The position numbers and the translations under genes were made by a program. A stretch of 64,000 nt of DNA from Haloferula sp. BvORR071 (GTDB lineage: Bacteria > Verrucomicrobiota > Verrucomicrobiia > Verrucomicrobiales > Akkermansiaceae): positions 330,782 through 394,781 of the forward strand of contig NZ_BATP01000022.1 of the NCBI RefSeq assembly GCF_000739615.1, written 5' to 3'. Below the pieces are notes generated by a model. The model was not told the origin of the DNA. It was given only the letters and a program-made list of their open reading frames with translations, and did not search any database. Positions 16,001 to 25,200 of the stretch are shown piece by piece. How positions within the stretch are numbered: the first letter of the stretch is position 1; each line of letters begins with the position of its first letter.

Positions 16001-17599
16001 ATCGTGGGTGCCGTCGTTCGGCAGGATGATCCAGCGGCGCTTGGCCGCAGCATCCGACCAGAGAGGGTTCGCCACGCTGTAGGGGACGACTCCCGGAGCG
16101 GTGGCGAGGGTCGCCATATCGGTGAAGATCCCGGTCTGCGAGAGCAGCGCCGGCGGTTCATCGGAGACACCGGCGGAGACCAGCTTGCGGATGGTGCCGC
16201 CGGTCTTGTTGGTGCCATTGACGATCGGCAGGAAAATCTCTCCGCTGGAGTCCTCGCAGAAGTTCGCAAGGCCGACCTTGTCGCCGGTTGGCAAGCCCTC
16301 CGCGATCAAGTTCACGGTGGGTGCACCACCCGAGGTCGACAAAGTGGCGGTCCAGATCCGGCCGCGGGCGTGGTCGCCGAACAGCACCTTCCCACCAAGC
16401 ACGCTGTTCCACTTAGTGCCGCGATAGCGCATCCCGCCGATGATGCAGGAACCGTCGCTGCGCGTGTAGTCGTAGTCCGGCACCTGCGCGGTGCCGATCA
16501 GCGGAGAGGGCACTGCCCCCGGACCGGTGATGGAGCCTTCCATGTAGCCCCACTGGTTGTTGGCACCCTTCGGGGCGCGGCCGATCTCCTCGCGCGAGCC
16601 TTCACCCACATCGCCGACCCAGATGTCGCCGGTGACCTTGTCGAGATGCATCGTGTGCGGACTGCGCAGGCCGAGCGAATGATACTCTTCCAAAATCGAG
16701 CCACCCGGATCGAGCCAAGGGTTGTCGTTGGGGATTCCGTAGCCCTGCGTCGAACTCGCGGGCCAGCCTGCGGGCTTGTTGGTCGGACTCAGCGGCTGAC
16801 GCCGGATCGCGTGCGAGCGGGCGGGCTTGTTGTCGACGTCGATCTTGAAGACGCCACTGAAGAGGCCCCAGTTGAGCCTCTGGGTACGGCTCAGCGCGCC
16901 ATCGGCACCGGCCAAGCCGCCGCCCTCGGCGCTATCGCCGCCATCCCCGCAAATGATGTAGAGGTAGCCATCGTTGTCGAAGAACATCGCACCACCGTTG
17001 TGCCAGCGGCAGCGGTCATACTGGTTCATCAGCACGAACTCGCTATTGGGATCAAGGGTGCCGCTGGCAGGCAGCCAGGTGAATCGCGAGACCCGCCAGT
17101 ACGAGTGGTTCGCATCCGCACCCGTCAGCGCCGGCTTGTAGTTGTAGCAGACGTAGGCGTAATTCGCATTCGGCGAGCCCGCTTGTCCGAACTCCGGATG
17201 GAAGGCCAGCGAGTAAAAGCCCTGGTCCTCGGACGACATGGTATTCGACACCCACTCCAGCACCTTCGTAACCTGCGCCTGGGTGGTCGCGGCGTTGTTG
17301 GCGAAGCGCCAGAGCTGGCCGTTCTTGCCCACGAGGAGAAGCTGGTTGGTGCCGGGGATCTCCGTGAGCCACAGCGGATCCACGAAGGTAAGATTGGGAA
17401 AGGCATTTACCGTGGACCAGCCGGTGGATTGGCCGGGTGCGGTGGCAGGGAAGGTGCTATTGAAGTAAGCACCGACCGCTTGTGGCGCGTCCAAGCCGCC
17501 TCCTTGCGCAACTGCATCCTGCGGAAAGGCCGCGAGAAGGCATGCTGCGACGAGAGAGGTCAGCCCCGTAACGCGCCCGCATGAGGGTTTGGCGGGCAT
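13004..17599 (-). CDS. Large secreted sugar-dehydrogenase-like / di-haem cytochrome c / discoidin protein
   Basis: A 1531-residue exported multidomain protein. The signal peptide ends near residue 31 (start ATG 17599; upstream codons would bury it). An N-terminal beta-propeller like glucose/sorbosone dehydrogenases (about 50-480) is followed by a region with two haem c motifs, CLLCH (634-638) and CSHCH (715-719). A discoidin (F5/8 type C) domain comes next (about 812-955), then three Ig-like modules with 'VTGLSAADFTLT'-type repeats (about 960-1150 and 1330-1420) flanking a carbohydrate-binding-like segment. The C-terminus has 'DEDGDGIAKLLEYAF', typical of verrucomicrobial secreted proteins. 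It probably oxidises a sugar or polysaccharide outside the cell and passes electrons to its own haems. Confidence 0.88.
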   Translation of the reverse strand: MPAKPSCGRVTGLTSLVAACLLAAFPQDAVAQGGGLDAPQAVGAYFNSTFPATAPGQSTGWSTVNAFPNLTFVDPLWLTEIPGTNQLLLVGKNGQLWRFANNAATTQAQVTKVLEWVSNTMSSEDQGFYSLAFHPEFGQAGSPNANYAYVCYNYKPALTGADANHSYWRVSRFTWLPASGTLDPNSEFVLMNQYDRCRWHNGGAMFFDNDGYLYIICGDGGDSAEGGGLAGADGALSRTQRLNWGLFSGVFKIDVDNKPARSHAIRRQPLSPTNKPAGWPASSTQGYGIPNDNPWLDPGGSILEEYHSLGLRSPHTMHLDKVTGDIWVGDVGEGSREEIGRAPKGANNQWGYMEGSITGPGAVPSPLIGTAQVPDYDYTRSDGSCIIGGMRYRGTKWNSVLGGKVLFGDHARGRIWTATLSTSGGAPTVNLIAEGLPTGDKVGLANFCEDSSGEIFLPIVNGTNKTGGTIRKLVSAGVSDEPPALLSQTGIFTDMATLATAPGVVPYSVANPLWSDAAAKRRWIILPNDGTHDAPSEKITFSEEGPWVFPAGTVFVKHFELPTDERNPSILHRLETRVIVCTDNGGKYGFTYKWNAAGTDATLLSSGASDNIQVTLQDGSTTTQHWDFPSRGDCLLCHNNAAGQALGVRTAALDKPFTYPATGRTANQLTTFNALGMFDTTLTAAQIANFTESRALDDETAPLEHRVRSYIDSNCSHCHRPGGTVDFFDARLGTPLNQQRLINGLIQGTFDLGPDGRYIKPGSPSLSALHVRMSNVGNGAAMPPLAKNLVDQKAVTKLQQYINSLTDAEFQPLPSPQARYVRLTATSEVGGNPWTSVAELSILDGNGNTIPISDLSVYAADSQELADEVAPATRAIDGNTTTYWHTAWGADTTQLPHYITIDLGSTRSVGGFVYVPRQDGQNGRIANYQVHYSTDASNWTLMTSGTWPNGTATQRYDGLVGLRKTRCQIAGPVAQVSGPFDVTVAFDMDVTDFTAADLQVTGGSVSALRGKGYYYVATIAPSAANVTVGVPADAVSPNGLGSRASSVLAVSFVDTQPPVPVFTNVPAQVAGAFSINLSFGEAVTGLSAADFTLTNATLNSIVPDGVNYILNFSPLTPGSVGIELLPGAVTDLSGLPMGAGTSTTLLYLPQVLARNAAEYAYLGGGMALVTDPAAPHGQYVWLPDTLYPNNFNLPVKTQHRVQYNFVLPQTGQWMLKGLIMPPDNSSDSFWVEIDGNQATGTVYLWDVTPVGTAYVWDYMNNRTPLTDPVVMNLSAGTHTVTVYGRDDGARLDRLEFESVRPLATLTGPPGVVNGNFNATLTFSESVTGLALGDFQITGGQVVAISGTGASYTVTVKPTAPTVTMSLGDSTVTDGGGAANFASNPVSVTYRTPYEEWAFDRGVDGSALSQLADEDGDGIAKLLEYAFNLNPAVADLDEYDPAVIPGSGLPKMVVTPGNPTGQILSLQYLRRKNSGLTYTAQFGSSLEDFSGAGTAPVVESIDGTWERVTVADPVGASSGQRFGRVLVIIAPP

Positions 17600-17791
17600 G
17601 ATTGCTTCCGCTATAGCAACCGGTTTTCGCGAATCAACGGAATTCCTGACGATCGGTGCCACTCGTTCGGGTAGTTCCACGTAGCCTTCCCGTGGTTGCT
17701 GGATTTCCAAGGGCCGGGGAAGTTCGGCGCTACAAAATTGTCACAATTCCCCGGGCTTGCCCCTCCCCCTTCCGGGGTCTTGCCTGCGGCC

Positions 17792-18505
17792 ATGTCATCT
17801 CTGCCACGCCTGCCCGCCTTCTTCGACAAAGACCAGGCCTCCACCTACGACGAGCGCTTCGCCAAGCTGGTTGCCATGCGCGATGCGATCCACCTGATCA
17901 TGGGCTCGGCCTTCGCGGATCTTCCCGCAAACGCCCGGATCCTCTGCGTCGGCGCTGGCACTGGAGCAGAGGTCTTCTACCTCTCCCGCAAGTATCCCGG
18001 CTGGCACTTCACTGCGGTGGAACCAGCTGCGGCGATGCTAGACGTCTTCCGGCGCCGCGCGGCGGAGGAAGGAATCAGTGAGCGCTGCAGTTTCCACGAA
18101 GGCTATCTTGATTCGCTGCCGCCGACGGATGAGTTCGATGCAGCCACCTCTATCCTAGTCTCGCAATTCATCCTCGATCCGGAGGTAAGACGCGAGTTCT
18201 TCGAAGGAATCGCAACCCGACTGAAGCCGGGCGGGCCGCTACTGAGCGCCGATCTCTCCACCCACCTCGCCAGCAACGAAGGCCAGGGTGTATTCAACCT
18301 TTGGCTCGGCATGCTGGCCTCCTCAGCGATGCCTGCCGAACAGATCGCCCAGATGCGCGCGGCCTATGAGCGCGATGTCGCGATCCTCCCGCCCGGCGAG
18401 GTGGAGGCCATCATCATGGCCGGTGGCTTCGGGCAACCCCTGCGGATCTTGCAAACTCTATTGATCCGCGCGTGGTTCGCCCGCCGCGCGGAAAGCATTT
18501 CATAA
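17792..18505 (+). CDS. Class I SAM-dependent methyltransferase
   Basis: A 237-residue methyltransferase. Motif I 'ILCVGAGTGAEV' (about 50-61), the acidic end of strand 2 'FTAVEPAAAML' and a motif-III-like 'LKPGGPLLSADL' place it in the class I Rossmann-like fold. Its substrate is not evident. ATG 17792 was chosen because the frame upstream runs through an intergenic stretch with a 13-base inverted repeat (17736-17748, AATTG-TCA-CAATT) that may be a regulatory site. It is divergent from the large dehydrogenase gene. Confidence 0.88.
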   Translation: MSSLPRLPAFFDKDQASTYDERFAKLVAMRDAIHLIMGSAFADLPANARILCVGAGTGAEVFYLSRKYPGWHFTAVEPAAAMLDVFRRRAAEEGISERCSFHEGYLDSLPPTDEFDAATSILVSQFILDPEVRREFFEGIATRLKPGGPLLSADLSTHLASNEGQGVFNLWLGMLASSAMPAEQIAQMRAAYERDVAILPPGEVEAIIMAGGFGQPLRILQTLLIRAWFARRAESIS

Positions 18506-18595
18506 GCGGAGAGGGCAATTCCCGTGGACGCCCACGGGAGATGGTGTTTCGTGCGAGTTGGGTACCCGGCCAGGTCCCCCCAATTCGACGCCGCC

Positions 18596-19075
18596 ATGAC
18601 CACTCTCACCGTGAATCGCAAAAAGCACGACGTGGATGCCGATCCATCCACCCCGCTGCTCTGGGTCCTGAGAGACCTCCTCCATCTCACCGGCACCAAA
18701 TTCGGTTGCGGGATGGCGCAGTGCGGGGCCTGTACCGTCCACCTCGATGGTGAGGCCGTGCGCTCCTGTGTGACTCCCCTCTCCCGCGCGGAGGGCAAGG
18801 AGATCACCACCATCGAGGGCCTTTCCTCCGACAACAGCCACCCGCTGCAAGTCGCGTGGATCGAGCAGGACGTGCCGCAGTGCGGTTACTGCCAGTCCGG
18901 TCAGATCATGTCCGCCGCGGTGCTGCTGCGGGAAAAGCCAAACCCCACGGACGAGGACATCGATATGGGGATGAGCGGCAACATCTGCCGCTGTGGGACC
19001 TACCAAAGAATCCGCTGCGCGATCCACCGCGCCGCCGAACTTGCCGGAGCCGGCGCGAAAGGAGGTGCCAAGTGA
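18596..19075 (+). CDS. 2Fe-2S subunit of a xanthine-oxidase-family dehydrogenase (IorA-like)
   Basis: A 159-residue iron-sulfur subunit of an aldehyde/isoquinoline 1-oxidoreductase-type molybdenum hydroxylase. The plant-type ferredoxin domain contributes '[10 protein letters not shown]' plus a later Cys; the C-terminal helical domain binds the second cluster with 'CGYCQSGQ' and 'CRCGTY'. It relays electrons from the Moco subunit. ATG 18596 gives the normal short N-terminus. Its stop overlaps the GTG start of the large subunit by 4 bases. Confidence 0.95.
   Translation: MTTLTVNRKKHDVDADPSTPLLWVLRDLLHLTGTKFGCGMAQCGACTVHLDGEAVRSCVTPLSRAEGKEITTIEGLSSDNSHPLQVAWIEQDVPQCGYCQSGQIMSAAVLLREKPNPTDEDIDMGMSGNICRCGTYQRIRCAIHRAAELAGAGAKGGAK
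19061..19065 (+). promoter_or_regulatory. Strong Shine-Dalgarno for the Moco subunit
   Basis: GGAGG lies 6 bases before GTG 19072 and fixes that codon as the start of the large subunit; the upstream extension of the frame to 18856 is therefore spurious. Confidence 0.85.
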
Positions 19076-21243
19076 GTGGCAAGGAACGCATCGGCCGCCG
19101 CGGCTTCCTCAAGGCCAGCGGACTTCTCACCGGCGGCTTGGTCGTCGGCTTCCAAGTGCCCCTCGGTCAGCGCGCCGCCGCCCAAGCGCCACCACCGGGC
19201 GCAGGCAAGCTACCGCCGCCGAATGCCTTCCTGCGAATTGCCGCGGACGGCAGCGTGCTCGTGCTGCTCGCGCACTCGGAGATGGGCCAAGGCATCTGGA
19301 CCTCCCTGCCGATGTTGATCGCGGAGGAGCTCGATGCCGATTGGTCGAAGGTGAAGGCGCAGCACTGTGGAGTCGCTCCGGTTTACAACCACACCGCCTT
19401 CGGTTTCCAGATTACCGGCGGCTCGACTTCCACGCACTCGGAGTTCGACCGCTACCGCCAGGTCGGCGCGATGGCCAGGCAGCTGCTGGTGCAAGCGGCT
19501 GCCGAGAAGTTCGGAGTGAAGCCCGAGGACTGCAAAACCGACAAGGGCGTCGTGACGGCCGGCAACAAGAAGGCCACCTACGGTGAACTGGCCGAGGCAG
19601 CCGGGAAGCTGCCAACACCGGAAAAAGTCACGCTCAAGGATCCGAAGGACTGGAAGATCATCGGCAAGGACACCAAGCGTCTCGACAGCCCCGAGAAGGT
19701 CAACGGCACCGCGCAGTTCGGCATGGACGTGCAATTGCCGGGGATGCTCACCGCGGTGGTCGCCCGCTCGCCAGGCTTCGGCGGCCAGGTGAAATCCTTT
19801 GATTCGAAAGATGCTCTGGCCGTCCCAGGTGTGCGCCAAGTCGTGCAGGTCCCAAGCGGCGTCGCCGTGCTCGCCGATCACTACTGGGCCGCCAAGCAAG
19901 GCCGCGACAAGCTGAAGATCGAATGGGAAGAAGGCCCCACCGCGGGGCTCGACAGCAAGAAGCTGCGCGAGGAGTTCAAGAAGCTCGCGGGAACCGCCGG
20001 CAACAAGGCCGCCCAGGCGGGCGACGCCGCTGCCGCGCTGGCCAAGGGAAAAATACTAGAAATGGAGTACTTCGTTCCCTACCTCGCCCACGCGCCGATG
20101 GAGCCGCTGAACTGCACGGTGAAGTTGAGCGCGGACAAATGCGAGATCTGGAGCGGCACCCAGCTCCAAACCGTGGATCAGGGCGTTGCCGCGCAGATCA
20201 CCGGCCTCAAGCCGGAGCAGGTGGAAATCCACACCACCTTCCTCGGCGGCGGCTTTGGCCGGCGCGCCACCCCTGTCTCGGACTTCATCTCGGAAGCGGT
20301 GCAGGTCGCGAAGGCCAGCGGCAAAACCGTGAAAGTCGTCTGGAGCCGTGAGGACGACATCCGCGGTGGCTATTACCGACCCTCCTTCCTCCACCGCGCG
20401 AAGATTGCACTCGATGAAAAAGGCCACCCACGCGCATGGGATCACGTCTTGGTCGGCCAATCGATCCTCGCCGGCACGCCCTTCGAGGCAGCGATGGTCA
20501 AGGACGGCATCGATGCCACCTCCGTGGAAGGCGTCGCCGATTCGCCCTATCTCAAGGAGGTCCCCGATCACCACGTCCACCTACACTCGCCGAAGACCGG
20601 GGTTCCGGTGCTGTGGTGGCGCTCGGTCGGCCACAGCCACACCGCCTTCGTGATGGAGAGCTTGATCGATGAACTCGCGCACGAGGCGAAGAAGGACCCC
20701 GTCGAGTATCGCCGCGAACTCCTGAAGGATCACCCCCGCCACCTCGCCGCGCTTAACTACGCGGTGGAAAAATCCGGCTGGGGCAAGCCGCTTGAGAAAG
20801 GCCATTTCCGCGGCGTCTCCGTGCACGAAAGCTTCGGCAGCTTCGTGGCCGAGGTCGCGGAAGTCTCCGTCTCGAAGGAAGGCATCCTCAAGATCCACAA
20901 GGTGACCTGTGCGATCGACTGTGGCCTCGCCGTGAACCCGGCAGGCGTGAAAGCCCAGATGGAATCCGGCATCATCTTCGCCCTGAGCGCCGTGCTGCAT
21001 GGCGAGATCAGCTTCGCCGATGGCAAGGTCCAGCAGCGCAACTTCCACGACTACCTGGTCGCACGGATGTTCGAAGCGCCGCTGATCGAAGCCCACGTCG
21101 TCCCCAGCACTGGCAAGATGGGTGGCGCGGGCGAATGCGGCGTGCCGCCTCTCGCCGCCGCCGTCACGAATGCCATCTTCGCCGCCACCGGCAAACGTCT
21201 CCGCGAGCTGCCCATCCATGTTGACCAACTCAAAACCGCATGA
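19072..21243 (+). CDS. Molybdopterin subunit of a xanthine-oxidase-family dehydrogenase (IorB-like), Tat-exported
   Basis: A 723-residue Moco-binding catalytic subunit related to isoquinoline 1-oxidoreductase beta. The N-terminus carries a Tat signal (RRGFLK at about 10-15, then a hydrophobic stretch to 'AAAQA'), so the folded heterodimer is expected in the periplasm. Moco-site motifs include 'GGGFGRRA' and, near the C-terminus, the catalytic Glu in '[10 protein letters not shown]'. These enzymes hydroxylate N-heterocycles or aldehydes with water as oxygen source; the true substrate is unknown. GTG 19072 overlaps the upstream stop. A di-haem cytochrome follows 10 bases after its stop and is the likely electron acceptor. 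Confidence 0.93.
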   Translation: MSGKERIGRRGFLKASGLLTGGLVVGFQVPLGQRAAAQAPPPGAGKLPPPNAFLRIAADGSVLVLLAHSEMGQGIWTSLPMLIAEELDADWSKVKAQHCGVAPVYNHTAFGFQITGGSTSTHSEFDRYRQVGAMARQLLVQAAAEKFGVKPEDCKTDKGVVTAGNKKATYGELAEAAGKLPTPEKVTLKDPKDWKIIGKDTKRLDSPEKVNGTAQFGMDVQLPGMLTAVVARSPGFGGQVKSFDSKDALAVPGVRQVVQVPSGVAVLADHYWAAKQGRDKLKIEWEEGPTAGLDSKKLREEFKKLAGTAGNKAAQAGDAAAALAKGKILEMEYFVPYLAHAPMEPLNCTVKLSADKCEIWSGTQLQTVDQGVAAQITGLKPEQVEIHTTFLGGGFGRRATPVSDFISEAVQVAKASGKTVKVVWSREDDIRGGYYRPSFLHRAKIALDEKGHPRAWDHVLVGQSILAGTPFEAAMVKDGIDATSVEGVADSPYLKEVPDHHVHLHSPKTGVPVLWWRSVGHSHTAFVMESLIDELAHEAKKDPVEYRRELLKDHPRHLAALNYAVEKSGWGKPLEKGHFRGVSVHESFGSFVAEVAEVSVSKEGILKIHKVTCAIDCGLAVNPAGVKAQMESGIIFALSAVLHGEISFADGKVQQRNFHDYLVARMFEAPLIEAHVVPSTGKMGGAGECGVPPLAAAVTNAIFAATGKRLRELPIHVDQLKTA

Positions 21244-21253
21244 GCACCTCGCC

Positions 21254-21853
21254 ATGAAGACGAACCGCAACTTGATCCCCACCGCCGCCGCCTTCTCGGC
21301 CATTGCTATCGCCGGCTACGCCTTCCACCTGCAAGGCCAGGACGCGCCCGCGGCGAAGAAGCAGGACGCCGCCGCATCCAAGGCCGCCTTCAAGGAAGTC
21401 TACAAGGTGCTCATGCACCCGCGCTGCCTGAACTGCCACCCGAACGGTGACGCACCGCTCCAAGGCGACGACAGCCACCCGCACATCCAGAACGTCAAGG
21501 CCGGCCCCGAGGGCAAAGGCGTCTTCGCGATGAAGTGCACGAACTGCCACCAGGAGCATAACCTGCCCGGCGCGAACATGCCTCCCGGCAACGAGGTCTG
21601 GCACCTTCCCAAACCGGAAATGCCACTGGTCTTCGAGGGCAAGTCCCCCAAGCAACTGGCCGCGCAGATCAAGGATCCCAAGCAGAACGGCGGCAAGACC
21701 CTGGAGCAGCTCTTCCACCATGTCGCCGAGGACAAGCTGGTCCTCTGGGGCTGGAATCCCGGCGACGGCCGCACCCTGCCGCCACTCAGCCACGAGGAAT
21801 TCACCAAGCAGATGCGGATCTGGATCGATAATGGCGCGGAGGTCCCGGATTGA
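21254..21853 (+). CDS. Di-haem cytochrome c, partner of the molybdenum hydroxylase
   Basis: A 199-residue exported cytochrome with signal peptide (about 1-28) and two CxxCH haem sites, CLNCH and CTNCH, about 40 residues apart, each followed by Gly/Pro/Met-containing segments that may hold axial ligands. It is the third gene of the operon, 10 bases after the Moco subunit, which fits transfer of electrons from the periplasmic enzyme to the respiratory chain. Start ATG 21254 is the first Met after the upstream gene that leaves an N-terminal signal. Confidence 0.9.
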   Translation: MKTNRNLIPTAAAFSAIAIAGYAFHLQGQDAPAAKKQDAAASKAAFKEVYKVLMHPRCLNCHPNGDAPLQGDDSHPHIQNVKAGPEGKGVFAMKCTNCHQEHNLPGANMPPGNEVWHLPKPEMPLVFEGKSPKQLAAQIKDPKQNGGKTLEQLFHHVAEDKLVLWGWNPGDGRTLPPLSHEEFTKQMRIWIDNGAEVPD

Positions 21854-21863
21854 GAGATAAGGA

Positions 21864-21885
21864 GCGGGGACATTCCTGTCCCCGC
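21864..21885. repeat. Perfect palindromic hairpin element
   Basis: GCGGGGACA (21864-21872) and TGTCCCCGC (21877-21885) form a 9-bp stem with loop TTCC, 10 bases after the cytochrome stop codon. No U-tract follows, so it may be a dispersed palindrome and/or 3'-end stabiliser. Confidence 0.55.
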
Positions 21886-22241
21886 GCACAATTCCGGCAA
21901 TCGGCTCCTCGCTCCGCATGGAAGCGCTGCGTCGCAATCTGGCCGCGCACCCCTCAGACGCCACCTCTCCAGTCCTGCGACACATGCCGGACCATCGGCG
22001 GCATGGCGATTCCCGGGCTCAAGGATGAGTCCCGCGCCTGCACGGCTGGCTTCCCCGGCTTCAGGTAGAGCTCCTTGGAATCAGGGAATCCCATGAACTC
22101 CACCGCTCTGTAGCGGGTGGCATTCATCACCATTCCGCCCAAGGTCGGAATGAGCTTATCATTTATTGTCCTTAACAAGCTTTCCCCTTTGTCCTACAGG
22201 CAGGCTGCTTCCCACCCCACTCACCCACCCGCCCTTACATC
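21886..22241. other. Intergenic stretch without a clear gene
   Basis: About 356 bases between the cytochrome operon and the tail-collar protein gene. A 74-codon reading frame on the minus strand (21954-22178) has protein-like composition, but I recognise no family, so it is left out as a gene; it might be a gene remnant. Near 22161-22200 the sequence becomes AT-richer and includes GTCCTTAACAAGC, part of which resembles the box at the right edge of the window (CCTTAACA). Confidence 0.4.
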
Positions 22242-25200
22242 ATGGATCACCTCCTTGTCCGTGACGCGCGTACGCGTCTCGGCTCCCTGAGTCGTCTTCT
22301 TTTCGCTCTCGCCGGATGCTGTAGCGCCCTGGGGGCGGCGACGAGCACCGGTCCAAGCGGGAATGGCAGCCCGGCGGACCACATGCAGCCCGGCCTGGTG
22401 CTGCGCCACATCCTCCTGATGGAAGGCATGTATCCCAGCCGCGGCGAGGGCTACCCCGGCACTCCCCCAGAGGGCGGAAGCTATCTGGGCGAGATCCGCA
22501 TGTACGCCGGCGGCACCGTCTTCAATGACAACAGATGCCCCGAGGCCGCCGGACAGATCAAGTCGATCCAGCAGTATACCGCCGTCTTCTCGCTCCTTGG
22601 CACCTACTACGGGGGCAATGGCATCCAGAACTTCGCGCTGCCCGATCTTCGCGGTGCGCGGCCAATCCCAGTTGGACAAGGGCAGACCCTCTCCCTGATC
22701 GATATCGGCGAAAAGGTGGGCGCGGAAAAGGTAGGCCTAGTTCCGGCCAACCTGCCTTCCCACCGCCACCAGTTCCACTACATGAACGTGGATTCGACCG
22801 GCTCGGGCGTGGGTCTTGAGAACCGCCAGCCCGGAGTCGGGGTAAGATACCTGATCAATGCCAGCGGCGAGCTCCGCATGTTCGCCGGAAACTTCACACC
22901 GGAAGGCTGGGCCTTCGCCGAAGGGCAGCTCCTGCCGATCGAACAATATCCGGAGCTCTACGCCACCCTCGGCACCACCTGGGGCGGCGACGGCCAATCG
23001 ACCTTTGCTCTGCCCGACCTGCGTGGTCGGGTGCCGGTGGGGGCAGGCAACGGCCCGGGCCTGACGCCGCGAGTGCTGGGCGACCGCTTCGGCAGCGAGA
23101 CCACCACGCTCAACACCAGCAATCTCCCCCCTCACGATCATACCTATGAGGGGAGTGCCACCAGCTCCACTTACTCCCTTCCTGCCGGTTTCAGCACCGT
23201 GGAGCCGTCAGCCGCCGTGCAATTCGGCGTCACGATGGAGGGCATTTATCCTTCCGAAAACGGCGGCTTCCAATACGGCATGCCCGTGTTCGGTGAGATC
23301 GTGATGTATGCTGGCACGGTGCTTCCGGAGCACGTGCTGCCCGCCGATGGCCGGCTGCTGCCGATCGCCGAAAACGAAGCTCTCTTCAGTTTGCTGGGCA
23401 CGACCTACGGCGGCAACGGTGAGACCACCTTCGCGCTGCCGGACTTGCGCGGACGCACTCCACTCGGGCGCGGCACTGGCAGCGGCCTGACCCCGCGGGT
23501 GCTCGGCCAGCAAGTCGGCGCGGAGACCCATGCCCTTGCCGCGGCGGAACTGCCCCCGCACCAGCATTCGGTTTCCCAGACGCCGGCCACGATCAATAAC
23601 CCGAGCTTCGAGGCGGACAACTTCACGGTCTATCCCGGCTACTCCTCCGGAAACGGCGGCTCGATCAGCGGCTGGTTCTGGTCCGGGCAAGCCGGGCTCA
23701 ACCCCTCGAACGGTTCGCCATTCGCCAACAACGGTGCCGTCCCGAATGGCAGTAAGGTCGCCTTCCTGCAGAGCAACAACCTGATTCCCTGCTCGCTCGC
23801 CACCACCGTGGTCGGCCTGACTCCAGGCACGACCTACACTGTGAGCTTCCGCGCGAACTGCCGCGACTACAACGGCAACCAACCCGCGCCGACCTGGTCG
23901 ATCAACAATGGTGCTCAAGGCCCATCGCTTCCCTTCACGGCGTCCCCCTTCAAAGGCGGCACCAATCCCTACTACAGCGTCAGCGGCAGCTTCACCGCCT
24001 CCGCCACCTATGCGGACATCGTGGTGAGCAACCAATCGATACTGGATAGCGCGGTGCTGCTGGATGATTTCAAGATCACAGCCGCGAGTTCACCTCCATG
24101 GAGTGTGACGCGCTGGGACAACGACGCGACTTCCGGTATCTACAATGTTCCCGGCGCTTGGGCTTATGCGCTGGGAAACTCCTTGGGCGGCATCGTGAAT
24201 AACTTGATTGTCGGCGGGCAGTTCAATGTGAATCCGCAGATTCCCGGTCGTCTGAAGATCAATGGATTCACCAGCCGGGTGGAGTCCGACTTCACGATTC
24301 CAGGCAACGCCGGCGGCTCGGAACTCGGCAAGAGCTTCCATTACGGCGCGACCAACGGCAGCATCACCCTGGAAGGCCTGCTGCCGGGCTCGAGCTACCG
24401 GCTGCTGTTCTTCGGCGCGGGCTTTGATACTGATCAACTGCGCCTCAGCACCTTCGCGGCCGACAACGACTCCTGTGCCGTGGACGAAAATCGCTACGGC
24501 TTGGATCAGGGCGTACTGATCCAGCACAACTTTACGGCGGACTCCGCAACCCGGGTGGTCCAACTGCAGGCCCACAATCCGGGTTCGACCTTCCATCTCT
24601 ACGGCATTGCCCTGATCCCGGACGACCCGCAGATGTCGGTGGAACTCGTCAACAACACGCCCTTGCCCGCACTCGTGGACTTCGGTTTCGTGGAGTATCC
24701 CCTTCCCTCCGCCACGATCCAAGCCTTCGTCCGCAACCGCGGTCTCAAGCCCCTGCTGGTCGATGCCATCAACTTGGGTGGAGGCAACACCTCGCGTTTC
24801 GAAGTGCAGCCCGCCACGGCGGCAACCATCTTGCCCGGGGACAGCCGCGCCATCACTCTCAAGTATCTCGCATCCAACGGCGGGCCTGCGCAGGCGACGA
24901 TGGCAATCACGAGCAACGACCCCACTTTCGCGACTGGAAATTTCACCCTCAAAGGCGACAGCGCGGTCACCTACGCGTATTGGAAGGCAACGGAATTCCC
25001 GGGGAATCCCGCCAACTCCGGAGCCAGCGCCGATCCCGACGGGGATGGCATCCCGAACCAGTTGGAGTATGCCTTCCGCAGCAATCCGAAGGGCGCCAAC
25101 CTCTCGCCGGTCGAACTGCCCTCCACCGTGGCCGGTGGCACGCGGCGCTTCACCTTTCCCTACCTCCTCCTCGCTGGAGACATCACCTACACCCTGCAAC

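Noticed and set aside
13766..17584. Long open frame (1272 codons) on the plus strand opposite the large dehydrogenase gene
   Set aside because: It is the antisense shadow of a clear multidomain gene in GC-rich DNA and its translation is Arg/Gly-rich without domains. The same holds for 1462-3381 (minus), 3170-4381 (minus) and 9654-11162 (plus).
17736..17748. AATTG-TCA-CAATT inverted repeat before the methyltransferase gene
   Set aside because: Too short and single to call an operator; noted only in the gene entry.
21954..22178. 74-codon minus-strand frame between the cytochrome operon and the collar protein
   Set aside because: Protein-like composition, but no recognised family and it spans most of the intergenic region; may be a remnant at best.
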